From: Pseudomonas sp. REP124
GTDB taxonomy: Bacteria > Pseudomonadota > Gammaproteobacteria > Pseudomonadales > Pseudomonadaceae
Direction of reading: 5' to 3'
DNA length: 64,000 nucleotides
Assembly: GCF_020164475.1 (NCBI RefSeq)
Contig: NZ_JAIQWX010000011.1
Span: 1 to 64,000 of the forward strand
A program made the translations under genes and the position numbers. Numbering within the stretch: the first letter of the stretch is position 1; the number at the start of each line of letters is the position of its first letter. The notes below the pieces were generated by a model, which saw only the letters and a list, made by a program, of their open reading frames with translations, had not been told where the DNA came from and searched no databases. Below are positions 28,770 through 36,382 of the stretch, piece after piece.

Positions 28770-28795
28770 AGAGCCCAGCGCAATGGCTGGGCTCT
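28770..28795. terminator. Hairpin after the carbonic anhydrase gene
   Basis: AGAGCCCAGC (28770-28779) pairs with GCTGGGCTCT (28786-28795). It lies 26 bases after the carbonic anhydrase stop and directly after the stop (28798) of a leftward frameshifted reading frame. No long U-run. Confidence 0.6.
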
Positions 28796-28797
28796 GG

Positions 28798-28990
28798 TTA
28801 CCTTCTGTTTTCCATCATCTTGTCGGCAAGGGCCCTGGCCCTCTCGATCAACAGATTCTGTCGGTCTTCATGGGTAGCGCCACCGAAAACGGGGCGGTCA
28901 GATTGCTTTCGGCAATCAGCGCGGCGCGAAAAATTGATCCCAAACGGTTTGGGTGCCGGACGATGGCTTGTTTACCGGGTCGGCGATCAT
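28798..28990 (-). pseudogene. Possible frameshifted small gene
   Basis: From the ATG at 28990 (AGAAGAG before it) a frame reads 'MIADPVNKPSSGTQTVWDQF' and stops after 24 codons. One base over, the frame continues with a well-formed helix, 'LLIERARALADKMMENRR', and stops at 28798 just before a hairpin. Total length is 193 bases, one more than a multiple of three, so a one-base insertion would explain it. Family not recognised. Could also be two chance frames. Confidence 0.35.
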
Positions 28991-29075
28991 GGTCGACTCT
29001 TCTGGATGAGATAGCACGTTCCATTCTACGCCTGAATGGCGGCGTGACAGCCGCGGAACAGCGCTTGAGGTCAGG

Positions 29076-29186
29076 TTACAGAATCCACCTGAGCAGCACG
29101 TGAGATGCAATCCACGGAGACGCTTGCACTACCGTCCACTGAAGCAAGAGGCAGACGAACAGGTAAGCCGCAAAGAACTTGATCAT
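29076..29186 (-). CDS. 36-residue single-span membrane peptide
   Basis: Short gene with a strong ribosome site (GGGGAGG six bases before the ATG at 29186). The product is 'MIKFFAAYLFVCLLLQ', then 'WTVVQASPWIASHVLLRWIL': one hydrophobic helix with a single basic residue near the start. It lies just past the end of the tail-J fragment on the same strand, so it may be the last prophage gene or the first host gene. Function unknown. Confidence 0.55.
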   Translation of the reverse strand: MIKFFAAYLFVCLLLQWTVVQASPWIASHVLLRWIL

Positions 29187-29289
29187 CGCTCGCCTCCCCA
29201 TTCGAAGCTCCCCGCTAAAAATCAGCGAAACACCTGGACATGTTCTGATTGGATTCGATGCAAGGCTGACAGTTCAATTTGAATCCAAA

Positions 29290-29673
29290 TTATTTGCATT
29301 TGGATCGCACAGCGTAGATGCCGACGACGTCCACGCTCGTGGTGCCGATGCGCTGCAGCTTGATCCAGTTGCCGCTGTCCTTGCGCCATTCCACGTCATA
29401 TCCGACCGCACCGGTCACCGCCGGCCAAGTGATAGTCATCGTCGCCACGGCGAGACCCTGCGACACCGCGGAGGTCGAAGACAGCGTTACGCTGGCCGGC
29501 GCCGGAACGACGGTGATCGGAATTACGCTGATCGGCCGCTCTTCAAGACGGGCGCCGGTGTCGACGAAAGCGAACTTGCTCGGCTCGTATTGCAGCGCGC
29601 TGATCTCGAAATCACCCTCGGTCGTGCGCCTGGTGCGCAGCACCCGGTAACCGGAATAGTTTTTCCACTCCAT
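29290..29673 (-). pseudogene. C-terminal fragment of phage tail tip protein J
   Basis: About 127 codons match only the distal part of the long (1,000+ aa) host-specificity protein J: 'WKNYSGYRVLRTRRTTEGDF', 'ISALQYEPSKFAFVDTGARL' and 'EERPISVI', followed by a fibronectin III-like segment ('MTITWPAVTGAVGYDVEW'). Its 5' end is cut at the junction with a rightward early gene (overlapping ATG/CAT at 29671-29674), and its 3' end deviates after 'VVGIYA' to a short non-homologous tail. It is a deletion remnant. Confidence 0.85.
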
Positions 29674-29959
29674 GGCCAAGAGCAACGCGGATATTCAGCG
29701 GGACAAGCGCGTAAAGGAGAAGGCCCTGCTCGAACGGATCGGCGCCGAGAAGCGCACGCTGATTGTTTCGAAAGCGCTCGATGATGCGTTGCAGGTCTTG
29801 GGCGAACGCCACGGCTTCGAGGAATGGCAGGAGACTGTTTCGACGTTTCTGATCAACCTGGCCGCCGCGCCAGCCGAAGACTCCGACCGCTTCGCCAACA
29901 TGTCGCGACCTGAAATCATCATTTCTGAAAAGTGGTCGCGCTTATTGGCGAAATGTTGA
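29672..29959 (+). CDS. Small phage early protein (95 aa), paralogue of the gene at 31473
   Basis: No name known. Lys/Arg-rich N-terminus ('KSNADIQRDKRVKEKALLER'), a helical middle containing 'VLGERHGFEEWQETVSTFLI', and an end with 'PEIIISEKWSRLLAK'. The gene at 31473 shares the layout: basic start, 'NQQDIYQRLLMNLIS' and 'VVVVSEKVSRAI'. Related phage proteins look like small DNA-binding (ribbon-helix or helical) regulators. Its start codon overlaps the cut end of the J fragment, so its own promoter and ribosome site may have been replaced by the deletion. Confidence 0.6.
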   Translation: MAKSNADIQRDKRVKEKALLERIGAEKRTLIVSKALDDALQVLGERHGFEEWQETVSTFLINLAAAPAEDSDRFANMSRPEIIISEKWSRLLAKC

Positions 29960-29988
29960 TATCCATACAAAAAAACTAGCGCTTCGAC

Positions 29989-30834
29989 TCAGAGTCTCGG
30001 CGTTTTGAAATACTCATGAACAACTTCAGTAACAAAAAATTGAGGATGTAAATGATTTGACGGCGAATAAAGCCTTACATTCTTCCTATGCGTCCTACTC
30101 AAAAATGCGGCAGAAAGAAATATAACCACCTCGCATGGCTCCATTGAATCAATCAAAATTAAAAAATAATATTTTTTTCTGTCCAGCGGTAATTTTGATC
30201 TATTAATATAATGAAAAACCTGCCATACACGCATTATAATCTTTTTGTGTCTGTCAGGATTTAGAACCATTTTGACGTGCGCATAAACTTCTTTAATCCT
30301 TGTTTTTATCGGCAAACCGTCAAACTCTATTCGCTTTTTTCTGAGGTCTTGCAGAACCCTCAATCCACGAGTGAGTTTATCTTTGTCATCTTTCAACCTG
30401 AAGTGTGATTCTACAGCAGTTTCATACCTTTCAAGCAAGATAAAAAAAGCTGATTCAAACCGCTCTTGCTCAAACAGCTTTTGCTGCTCAAGCATAATTA
30501 CTGATGTTTTGCGAGCTTCATTAGTTTGAATTAATGTAGTTCTAAGCAACACTACAAGCCCGATGAAACTTAAGACAGGGTTAGTTAGCCCTCCGACGAA
30601 ATCCCCAACCTGCCCCATATTATTTTTTATTTCAAAACCATCACCAACAAACAGATAAAATAAAAACAATATAAACAATGCAAAAGCAGATGCAAACGCA
30701 GCAACTAAAAACTGATTGAACGGCTCGACCTGCAAATCGCGAGCACCATTACTTGCCAACTTATAAAAATAAATAGCACTAGCAATTGCAAAAAACAAAG
30801 CCACCACAAGAGCCATCGTAACTAGCGCATACAT
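29989..30834 (-). CDS. putAbiC-like membrane protein (candidate phage abortive infection protein)
   Basis: 281 aa from the ATG at 30834 (a TTG at 30894 is possible). Two N-terminal membrane helices (about 3-27 and 45-66), then the family hallmark 'VGDFVGGLTNPVLSFIGLVV' with a third hydrophobic stretch, then a long coiled coil with 'LFEQERFESAFFILLERYE' and a helical cytoplasmic part. This arrangement matches the putative phage abortive infection family (putAbiC). Visibly A+T-rich, unlike the + strand phage genes. It lies inside a defective prophage, opposite to the phage operon, the usual setting of prophage-borne defence genes. Anti-phage activity is inferred, not shown. Confidence 0.7.
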   Translation of the reverse strand: MYALVTMALVVALFFAIASAIYFYKLASNGARDLQVEPFNQFLVAAFASAFALFILFLFYLFVGDGFEIKNNMGQVGDFVGGLTNPVLSFIGLVVLLRTTLIQTNEARKTSVIMLEQQKLFEQERFESAFFILLERYETAVESHFRLKDDKDKLTRGLRVLQDLRKKRIEFDGLPIKTRIKEVYAHVKMVLNPDRHKKIIMRVWQVFHYINRSKLPLDRKKYYFLILIDSMEPCEVVIFLSAAFLSRTHRKNVRLYSPSNHLHPQFFVTEVVHEYFKTPRL

Positions 30835-30978
30835 AATCAACTTTCCCCTAAATTCTCGCGAACGAATAATATTTAATTCGCAGCCCAATTCCAACAGATA
30901 ATACGTAGTTTCCAGTTATGGAGGGTGCCGCCAATCTTTCCTTACCTACATTGACGGATACTCAAAATATCAGCGACC

Positions 30979-31239
30979 TCAGTCATTCAGAAATAGCGAA
31001 ATAGCTTGTAGCCCAGCCGCACAGGAGGCCGCGATTGCTGCCCATGCGCTCAGTTGTGATTGCTTGTTCCAAGTGCTGATGAAATCGGTCTTGCCATCAC
31101 TGAGAACTCCAACAGGAGAGCCGTCCGGATTCGTCCTTGACTCATATGGAACGTGAGCTCGTGCAGACCAGATCCAAAGCCCGGCCGAAATCACCCCTGC
31201 AGTTCCTGATAAAGCAACCACAACCGTTTTAAACGACAT
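30979..31239 (-). CDS. Small two-span membrane protein
   Basis: 86 aa. Two hydrophobic helices (about 4-26, 'VVVALSGTAGVISAGLWIWS'; about 63-84, 'LSAWAAIAASCAAGLQAISL') flank a soluble loop with 'YESRTNPDGSPVGVLSDGKT'. ATG 31239 follows AAGGA. No family recognised. It lies 144 bases upstream of the putAbiC-like gene on the same strand and may be expressed with it. Confidence 0.6.
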   Translation of the reverse strand: MSFKTVVVALSGTAGVISAGLWIWSARAHVPYESRTNPDGSPVGVLSDGKTDFISTWNKQSQLSAWAAIAASCAAGLQAISLFLND

Positions 31240-31286
31240 CTCGTCTTCCTTTTTCAAACTGCCAAATATACCGGTAAGGATCCCCT

Positions 31287-31469
31287 ATGTCCGCACATCA
31301 GAAATTCCCTCAGATAAATTCCTGTCAGCCAAGCATGGGCCTGCCATTCAAAAAAATACTGGTGGACCTGTTCGCCGTGGAGGTGGTGCAAGCACTGGGA
31401 TTGCCCGAGCGCACCAGCGCCGACGACAGACCTGGCTCGACTTACCGGCCAGTGCAATTGAAGAGGTAG
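31287..31469 (+). CDS. Small phage-derived hypothetical protein (60 aa)
   Basis: ATG 31287 follows GTAAGGATC. The sequence has one amphipathic helix ('FKKILVDLFAVEVVQALGLP'), possibly a degenerate helix-turn-helix, and a disordered end. The next gene starts four bases after its stop, on the same strand. Function unknown. Confidence 0.5.
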   Translation: MSAHQKFPQINSCQPSMGLPFKKILVDLFAVEVVQALGLPERTSADDRPGSTYRPVQLKR

Positions 31470-31472
31470 GCC

Positions 31473-31841
31473 ATGGCCGAGGAACAGCAGCCGACGGCGG
31501 AAGCCCTGAAGCAGCGAAGGAAGCGGGAGAAAGCCGCATTGAAGGATGCCGCGCTCGGTGTGGGCAAGTTCCAGATCGAGGTGGCCGGTGTGTTCAAGCC
31601 GGACCTCCAGCGCGTGATGAGAGCCCACGGCATCAACAACCAGCAGGACATTTACCAACGGCTGCTGATGAACTTGATCTCCGCCGACTTCGATACTCAG
31701 GCCGAGATGCTTCGTTGTGTCACGACACCTGTTGTTGTTGTTGTTAGCGAGAAGGTGTCGAGAGCGATCAGGGCGGGCGGATTGAAGTCGCTCACCGACG
31801 ATCCGCTAGAACCTGATGACGAAGTATTCACCGTTGACTAA
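31473..31841 (+). CDS. Phage early protein (122 aa), paralogue of the gene at 29672
   Basis: Basic N-terminus ('EALKQRRKREKAALKDAALG'), central 'RVMRAHGINNQQDIYQRLLM' and end 'VVVVVSEKVSRAIRAGGLKS'. The final segment matches the end of the 95-aa protein at 29672 ('IIISEKWSRLL'), and both have the pattern helix, Gln/Asp, 'LL/FLxNL'. They probably bind DNA. Ribosome site AGAGGTAGG precedes the ATG. The last 14 bases overlap the leftward gene that ends at 31828. Confidence 0.65.
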   Translation: MAEEQQPTAEALKQRRKREKAALKDAALGVGKFQIEVAGVFKPDLQRVMRAHGINNQQDIYQRLLMNLISADFDTQAEMLRCVTTPVVVVVSEKVSRAIRAGGLKSLTDDPLEPDDEVFTVD

Positions 31842-32463
31842 CGTCCTTATTCATCTGTAGCAATTTATACGCTGTATCCGTTCTAGATTTATGAAACATG
31901 AGCTGCGTAGTCATAATAATTTCTTCAGTACCTGTGTTATCCCACGAGCCTAACCTTTCACAAACTTTTATGGCGAATGAGCAGGCCGTTTTTATATCCG
32001 TTAAAAATAACCGTTGAGCTCCAGTTAGGAGTTTTACATCAACTGATTGCATTGACTCCCTTTGGTGGATCCAGCGTAAGTCGTAGCCTTCAAGACGGTA
32101 TCTAACAACTCCTGACACGCCATAACTTGAGAAAGACCCATTTATCGCGGAAATTAGAAACCCCAGGTGAATGTCAATATCTTGAGTTAAATGCAAAAGC
32201 AGATTTTTGGCTTCCTGAACTTCGAGTTTTTCGAGGTGCAGCCTTTGATCAACCTCTCTTCTGTGTTGAATACTACCAATCATGAATGCGCCAATGATGG
32301 CCGCTACCGACCCAATAGCCTGAACCCAGCTGGCAATTTCCGAGCTATTCAAACCGTTAGTCTTTATCACTAATCCGGCGATAAATGTTAGAGCGAGAAC
32401 TAACGTCATGTTCTGCACAGAACACCATGGTTTGAACAAACTCTTCCCGTAATCGTTGAGCAT
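31828..32463 (-). CDS. Membrane protein with C-terminal helical domain (211 aa)
   Basis: Start ATG 32463 has GGGGAGGG before it. Two membrane helices (about 18-36, 'MTLVLALTFIAGLVI'; about 44-66, 'WVQAIGSVAAIIGAFMIGS') are followed by a basic 'QHRREVDQ' and a cytoplasmic helical region of about 140 residues. The second helix with its basic flank resembles the anchor of many prophage cargo proteins. Family not recognised. Runs opposite to the phage genes on both sides. Confidence 0.65.
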   Translation of the reverse strand: MLNDYGKSLFKPWCSVQNMTLVLALTFIAGLVIKTNGLNSSEIASWVQAIGSVAAIIGAFMIGSIQHRREVDQRLHLEKLEVQEAKNLLLHLTQDIDIHLGFLISAINGSFSSYGVSGVVRYRLEGYDLRWIHQRESMQSVDVKLLTGAQRLFLTDIKTACSFAIKVCERLGSWDNTGTEEIIMTTQLMFHKSRTDTAYKLLQMNKDVSQR

Positions 32464-32509
32464 GATCCCTCCCCTTTGAGCTGCGAATGATACGCGGCGA
32501 GGTAAACCA

Positions 32510-33433
32510 ATGCCCACTGCAATCGATTTGTTCGCCGGACTCGGTGGATGGTCTATCGGCGCCCGCAATGCCGGTATCGACATTATCTGGGCGGCTAACC
32601 ACTGGCCGGTCGCCGTCGAGTGGCACAGCGCCAACCACCCGAAGCAATACACATCAGCCAGGACCTGCACCAGGCGGATTGGTCGAAGTGCCGGCCCACG
32701 ACATCATGCTGGCTTCGCCGTGCTGCCAGGGGCACACGAAAGCCCGCGGTAAGAAGGCCGGCCCCCCCTGCACGATGCGTCTCGGTCGACAGCCTGGGCC
32801 GTCATGTCCGCCGCCGAGTTCCACCGCCCGGAGGTGGTGCTGGTCGAGAACGTCGAAGAGTTCACCGACTGGGCGCTGTACCCCGCCTGGTCGCAGGCAA
32901 TGGTCGCGCTGGGCTACATGATCGCGCCCCATGTCGTCGACTGTGCCGACCTCGACGTGCCCCAGCACCGTGTCCGGTTGTTCCTGGTCTGCACCCGCAG
33001 TAAGTCGCCGTTGATGCTCGAGCTGCACCGGCGCCACCAACATGTGCCCGCCGCGAGCTTCCTCGAATTCGACACGGGCCGATGGTCCCCGATTGAAAAG
33101 CCGGGCCGCGCCCAGGCTACCCTCGACCGGGTGCGCAATGGCCAGGAGCGCTTCGGCGATCAGTTCATCATGCCCTACTACGGCAAAGGCTCAGGGCTTA
33201 CCGGCCGCGACATCAACCGCCCGATCGGGACCATCACCACGCTCGACCGCTGGGCCCTAGTGCGCGGCGACGAGATGCGGATGCTGTCAGCCAACGAGGC
33301 ACTGGCCGCCATGTCCTTCCCGCCTGACACCCTGCGCCCAGACAACCATCGGCTGACCATGCACATGGCCGGTAACGCGGTCCCGCCGCTGGCGGGCCAA
33401 CGAATCATCGAAGCGCTCAAAGCAGCGGCGTAA
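32510..33433 (+). pseudogene. C5 cytosine DNA methyltransferase, three one-base frameshifts
   Basis: All C5-methylase motifs are present but in shifted frames: motif I 'AIDLFAGLGGWSIGARNAG' (frame from 32510); 'AIHISQDLHQADWS' (next frame); motif IV 'VPAHDIMLASPCCQGHTKAR' with the catalytic Cys (third frame); then motif VI 'VVLVENVEEF', VIII 'PQHRVRLFLV' and X 'HMAGNAVPP' (back in the first frame, to 33433). The shifts lie near 32640, 32687 and in the C-run at 32762-32768, each explained by loss of one base. No other stops are seen. Either real decay or sequence errors in short homopolymers. The intact product would be about 308 aa. Confidence 0.85.
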
Positions 33434-33476
33434 CCCACCCTCCACCGCCCGGGCATGCCTCGGCAAGCGTCAATAA

Positions 33477-34124
33477 CTACTTACCAGCCTTAGCTTTTTC
33501 CCACTCCTGTTTGAGGATGTGCTGGCACCAGTAAACAACGTTACCAGCTACCGCCTTCGCTGGGCCACCGGGCTGGTCGCACTCTTTATGCAGTTCATTA
33601 ACGGCCTTCATAAATTCTTTCGAATCCACTTCTTCAGGATTTAGTAGAAGTTCAAGCTTTGCCTTTAAACTAACCAACTCTTTCATTGCCTGTATGTGTG
33701 ACACCGACCAGTCCGCTTGAACCTCATTTGCTATTACCGAATCGTTAATTCTCTGTAAATTCCAAGATGGCTGCGCAGCCTCTCTGTAGACGTTGAGCTG
33801 TTGTACATTCAGTGCCGCAGCTATGTATTGAGCGCAGGTATCACGCAATTCATTAATCCAATTCTGCCTGCTCGCCTTCAGTGAACCCTGTTTTGCTATG
33901 AGTTCCTGGCTAGAAATGTTTTCCCTTTGGATCTTCGCATTCTCAGCCGCGAGCGCTTCTTGACTTGCAACCGTTTTATTAAAGTTTCGGATTGTCAAGT
34001 AAGTACCAAGCATAAAGACTAAAACTGTAGCGAAGAAGGTCCACAAGTTTGACCAGTCAAACCCGGTATCAACTACGATCTTCGGAATCTGCTCAAGATA
34101 AACAACTGACGTTTCGTACTTCAC
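33477..34124 (-). CDS. Single-span membrane protein with coiled coil (215 aa)
   Basis: A hydrophobic helix at about residues 25-45 ('LWTFFATVLVFMLGTYLTI') is followed by 'RNFNKTVASQEALAAENAKI' and a coiled coil, then a cytoplasmic helical domain with 'NWINELRDTCAQYIAAALNV'. The anchor-plus-coil layout resembles the proteins at 29989 and 31828. No family recognised. Antisense to the phage genes that flank it. Confidence 0.65.
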   Translation of the reverse strand: MKYETSVVYLEQIPKIVVDTGFDWSNLWTFFATVLVFMLGTYLTIRNFNKTVASQEALAAENAKIQRENISSQELIAKQGSLKASRQNWINELRDTCAQYIAAALNVQQLNVYREAAQPSWNLQRINDSVIANEVQADWSVSHIQAMKELVSLKAKLELLLNPEEVDSKEFMKAVNELHKECDQPGGPAKAVAGNVVYWCQHILKQEWEKAKAGK

Positions 34125-34182
34125 TGCCCACTCCCACTACGCATAGCCATCATCAGGCCATGATACGTCCGAGGTATCCTCC

Positions 34183-34678
34183 ATGCCCAAAGAAAGCATT
34201 CGTTCGATCGTCACCGACTCCCTCGTAGGGATGATCAGCGCCGTAACCAGCGCGACGCCGCCGGCAAACCAGCCGCTCCCACAGTTCATTCAGTCGCCGA
34301 TTGATCGTGCGGTTGATCGGATCAAGGCCGTAGTTGCTCCTGGTGTAACGCTCCACGCGACCCGCGCCAACCGCTTGTACCTGGCCGGGCCCATGACAGG
34401 CTTCGAATACTTTAACTTCCCCGCCTTCAACAAGATGGCCGCCGCCCTCCGCGCCCGCGGCTACGTAGTCGAGAACCCGGCAGAGCACGGTGTCGTAGAA
34501 GACGTGGACTGCGCCGACTACATGGCCTATGACCTGACTCCGCCTGTGCGGCCAGGTCGCGGTGCTGCCCGGCTGGGGAAACTCAAAAGGCGCCCGGCTC
34601 GAAGTTCACATTGCCCGTGAGCTCGGCATGCCGGTAGTGAATGCCCATGATCTGATATCGATGGAGATTGCAGGATGA
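34183..34678 (+). pseudogene. DUF4406-type phage gene with one frameshift
   Basis: The first frame gives 'NRLYLAGPMTGFEYFNFPAF', the nucleotide-binding-like start of DUF4406, and 'MAAALRARGYVVENPAEHG'. After 'DYMAYDLT' near 34540 it drifts. Removing one C from ACTCCGCC restores the expected rest ('CGQVAVLPGWENSKGARLEV', 'HIARELGMPVVNAHDLIS') to a stop at 34678 that overlaps the next ATG by four bases. The intact overlap supports an originally functional gene. Real mutation or sequence error. Confidence 0.8.
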
Positions 34679-35136
34679 GCGAACAATTCGAGCGCGAAGA
34701 CCGTTACATCGTTCTGAAACTGAAACGCCTGCCGAGCTACGAGGTTGCATATCTTCAAGACCGCCACGCAAAAGCGATGGTCGAGTGCGTGGTGGTAGAG
34801 CATGACTGGCCCGAGTACAATCTGGTCTGGGCGATGATTGAGCACCGAATGGCCGGCGAACCAGTGCCGGACTTCAACCTTTGGCGTCGAGCCAATGAAC
34901 TCCAAGAGCGCCTGAACGTAGCGGATCAGCGGATTGACGAGCTCTCTGGCGTGCTGGCTTTGGCGGCGATCAGCGTTGACTACCACGCCGGCATGAAGGG
35001 TGAAGACGGCCAACACATTTACGACTTGTTGAGCCAGATCCGCGCCGAACTCAAGCCGGTTGAGCGCGAGCCATACCAAGGAATTCCCGGCACCTCTTTC
35101 CAGCGCCTGAACATGCTCGCCAACCAGGGCGAATAG
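34675..35136 (+). CDS. Phage hypothetical protein (153 aa)
   Basis: Begins inside the stop of the DUF4406 gene (ATGA), so translation was coupled. N-terminal part has 'DRYIVLKLKRLPSYEVAYLQ'; a central 'EHDWPEYNLVWAMIEHRMAG'; then a coiled coil ('LWRRANELQERLNVADQRID'). Common in Pseudomonas phage early regions, function unknown. Codon use and G+C match the + strand phage genes, unlike the leftward cargo. Confidence 0.75.
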   Translation: MSEQFEREDRYIVLKLKRLPSYEVAYLQDRHAKAMVECVVVEHDWPEYNLVWAMIEHRMAGEPVPDFNLWRRANELQERLNVADQRIDELSGVLALAAISVDYHAGMKGEDGQHIYDLLSQIRAELKPVEREPYQGIPGTSFQRLNMLANQGE

Positions 35137-35159
35137 CCAATAGGAGTACATCTGTCCCC

Positions 35160-35588
35160 CCCCGCCGTAACTCCCCCCCTTCAAAGTCAGCCGCTATAGC
35201 GGCAAGGATCCGTATACGCCTGAAGAAAGCTGAGCGCGAGCAGGTTCGCCTCAAGTACGGCGGGCACTGCGCCTACTGCGGCGTGCTGCTGGGTGACCGC
35301 TGGCATGCCGACCATCTCGAAGCCGTCCAGCGCAACTGGGGCACGGAGGCAAAGCTGGTGCCGGCGCTCAAGCCGGAGAACCACAACATCGCAAACATGA
35401 TGCCCGCCTGCGTTCCCTGCAACTTGAGCAAGCACGCGATGCCGCTCGAAGTCTGGCGCGACTGGCTCGCCGGGTACGTCAACAGCCTCAACAACTACCA
35501 CCCCATCTACCGGCTGGCCAAGGCCTACGGCCTGATCGCCTGGACCGGCGCGCCGGTTGTCTTCTTCTTTGAAAAGGTGAACCCATGA
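35160..35588 (+). CDS. HNH endonuclease, start unclear
   Basis: Coding features begin well before the first standard start codon: 'RIRLKKAEREQVRLKYGGHC' and 'CAYCGVLLGDRWHADHLEAV' give the first zinc pair and the HNH His-Asp-His; 'MMPACVPCNLSKHAM' gives the second pair. The only GTG in frame (35283) lies after the first CxxC, so a start there would break the domain. TAGGAGTACATC at 35141-35152 looks like a ribosome site, but the ATCTG after it is out of frame; the runs of C at 35155-35163 and 35173-35179 may hide an indel. The start given is approximate. The stop overlaps the next ATG. Confidence 0.7.
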   Translation, partial: PRRNSPPSKSAAIAARIRIRLKKAEREQVRLKYGGHCAYCGVLLGDRWHADHLEAVQRNWGTEAKLVPALKPENHNIANMMPACVPCNLSKHAMPLEVWRDWLAGYVNSLNNYHPIYRLAKAYGLIAWTGAPVVFFFEKVNP

Positions 35589-36337
35589 CTGCAATCAAGG
35601 AACGGCCGATCAACTTCTCGGCCCCGATGGTGCGCGCCATTCTGGAAGGCAGGAAGACGGTCACGCGGCGGCCGGTGAAAGCAACGAAAGCACACGCCGA
35701 CGGCTTCATCATGCTCGACCACGGTAAAGGCTGGTGGCCTTACAACATGTTCGGTGATTCCGAAGTTGACAGCGAAGCCATGGAATACCCGATCACCTGC
35801 CCCTACGGAAAGCCTGGAGACCGGCTGTGGGTGCGCGAAAGCTGGTGGCAAGCGGGCGATTGGCAAGCTACCTACCCCGAGGACGATACCGGTGCCTGGT
35901 TCGGCAGCAGGCGGGTTTTCTACTCGGCCGACGGCACACCACCGAACGAGCCCAACAACAGCTATCCGAATGGCTTGCGCAACGGAGCTTACTCGGCAGC
36001 AGCACCGAACAAAGTCTGGCGGCACCGACCGAGTATCCACATGGACCGCTGGGCCAGCCGCATCCTACTGGAGATCGCCGACGTGCGCGTCGAGCGGTTG
36101 CAGGCCAGTGAAGGCGAGACGGCTTTCGAGAGCCGCTACGTCGCCGAGGGCATTCACCGCATCCACCACGGCGACGGCGCGCACTACTTCCACCCATTCA
36201 AGAGCGAGCCCGGACCGGGCAACTGGGCCGACCCATTCGACGCCTGGCGCGAGCTTTGGGTATCCATCAACGGCGCCGACTCTTGGAACGCCAACACTTG
36301 GGTCTGGGTCGTCGAATTCAAGCAGGTGACACCTTGA
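35585..36337 (+). CDS. Phage ASCH-like domain protein (250 aa)
   Basis: Starts within the HNH stop (ATGA). 'PINFSAPMVRAILEGRKTVT', then 'RRPVK', is the typical start of phage proteins with an ASCH/PUA-like fold, followed by 'YGKPGDRLWVRESWW' and 'HRPSIHMDRWASRILLEIAD', and a Trp-rich end. ASCH domains bind RNA or modified bases; the role in phages is unknown. Complete. Confidence 0.75.
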   Translation: MTAIKERPINFSAPMVRAILEGRKTVTRRPVKATKAHADGFIMLDHGKGWWPYNMFGDSEVDSEAMEYPITCPYGKPGDRLWVRESWWQAGDWQATYPEDDTGAWFGSRRVFYSADGTPPNEPNNSYPNGLRNGAYSAAAPNKVWRHRPSIHMDRWASRILLEIADVRVERLQASEGETAFESRYVAEGIHRIHHGDGAHYFHPFKSEPGPGNWADPFDAWRELWVSINGADSWNANTWVWVVEFKQVTP

Positions 36338-36382
36338 CCGTAATGGGCCACCTCGACTAACCCAACCCCAAAAGTCGGAAGG

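Noticed and set aside
28939..28953. Inverted repeat CCCAAACGGTTTGGG as left attachment site
   Set aside because: It shares only CCCAAA with repeats near the integrase and nothing with the tRNA; no evidence of a junction there.
28783..29103. 106-codon + strand frame after the carbonic anhydrase gene
   Set aside because: No ribosome site, no family; the minus strand offers better small frames here.
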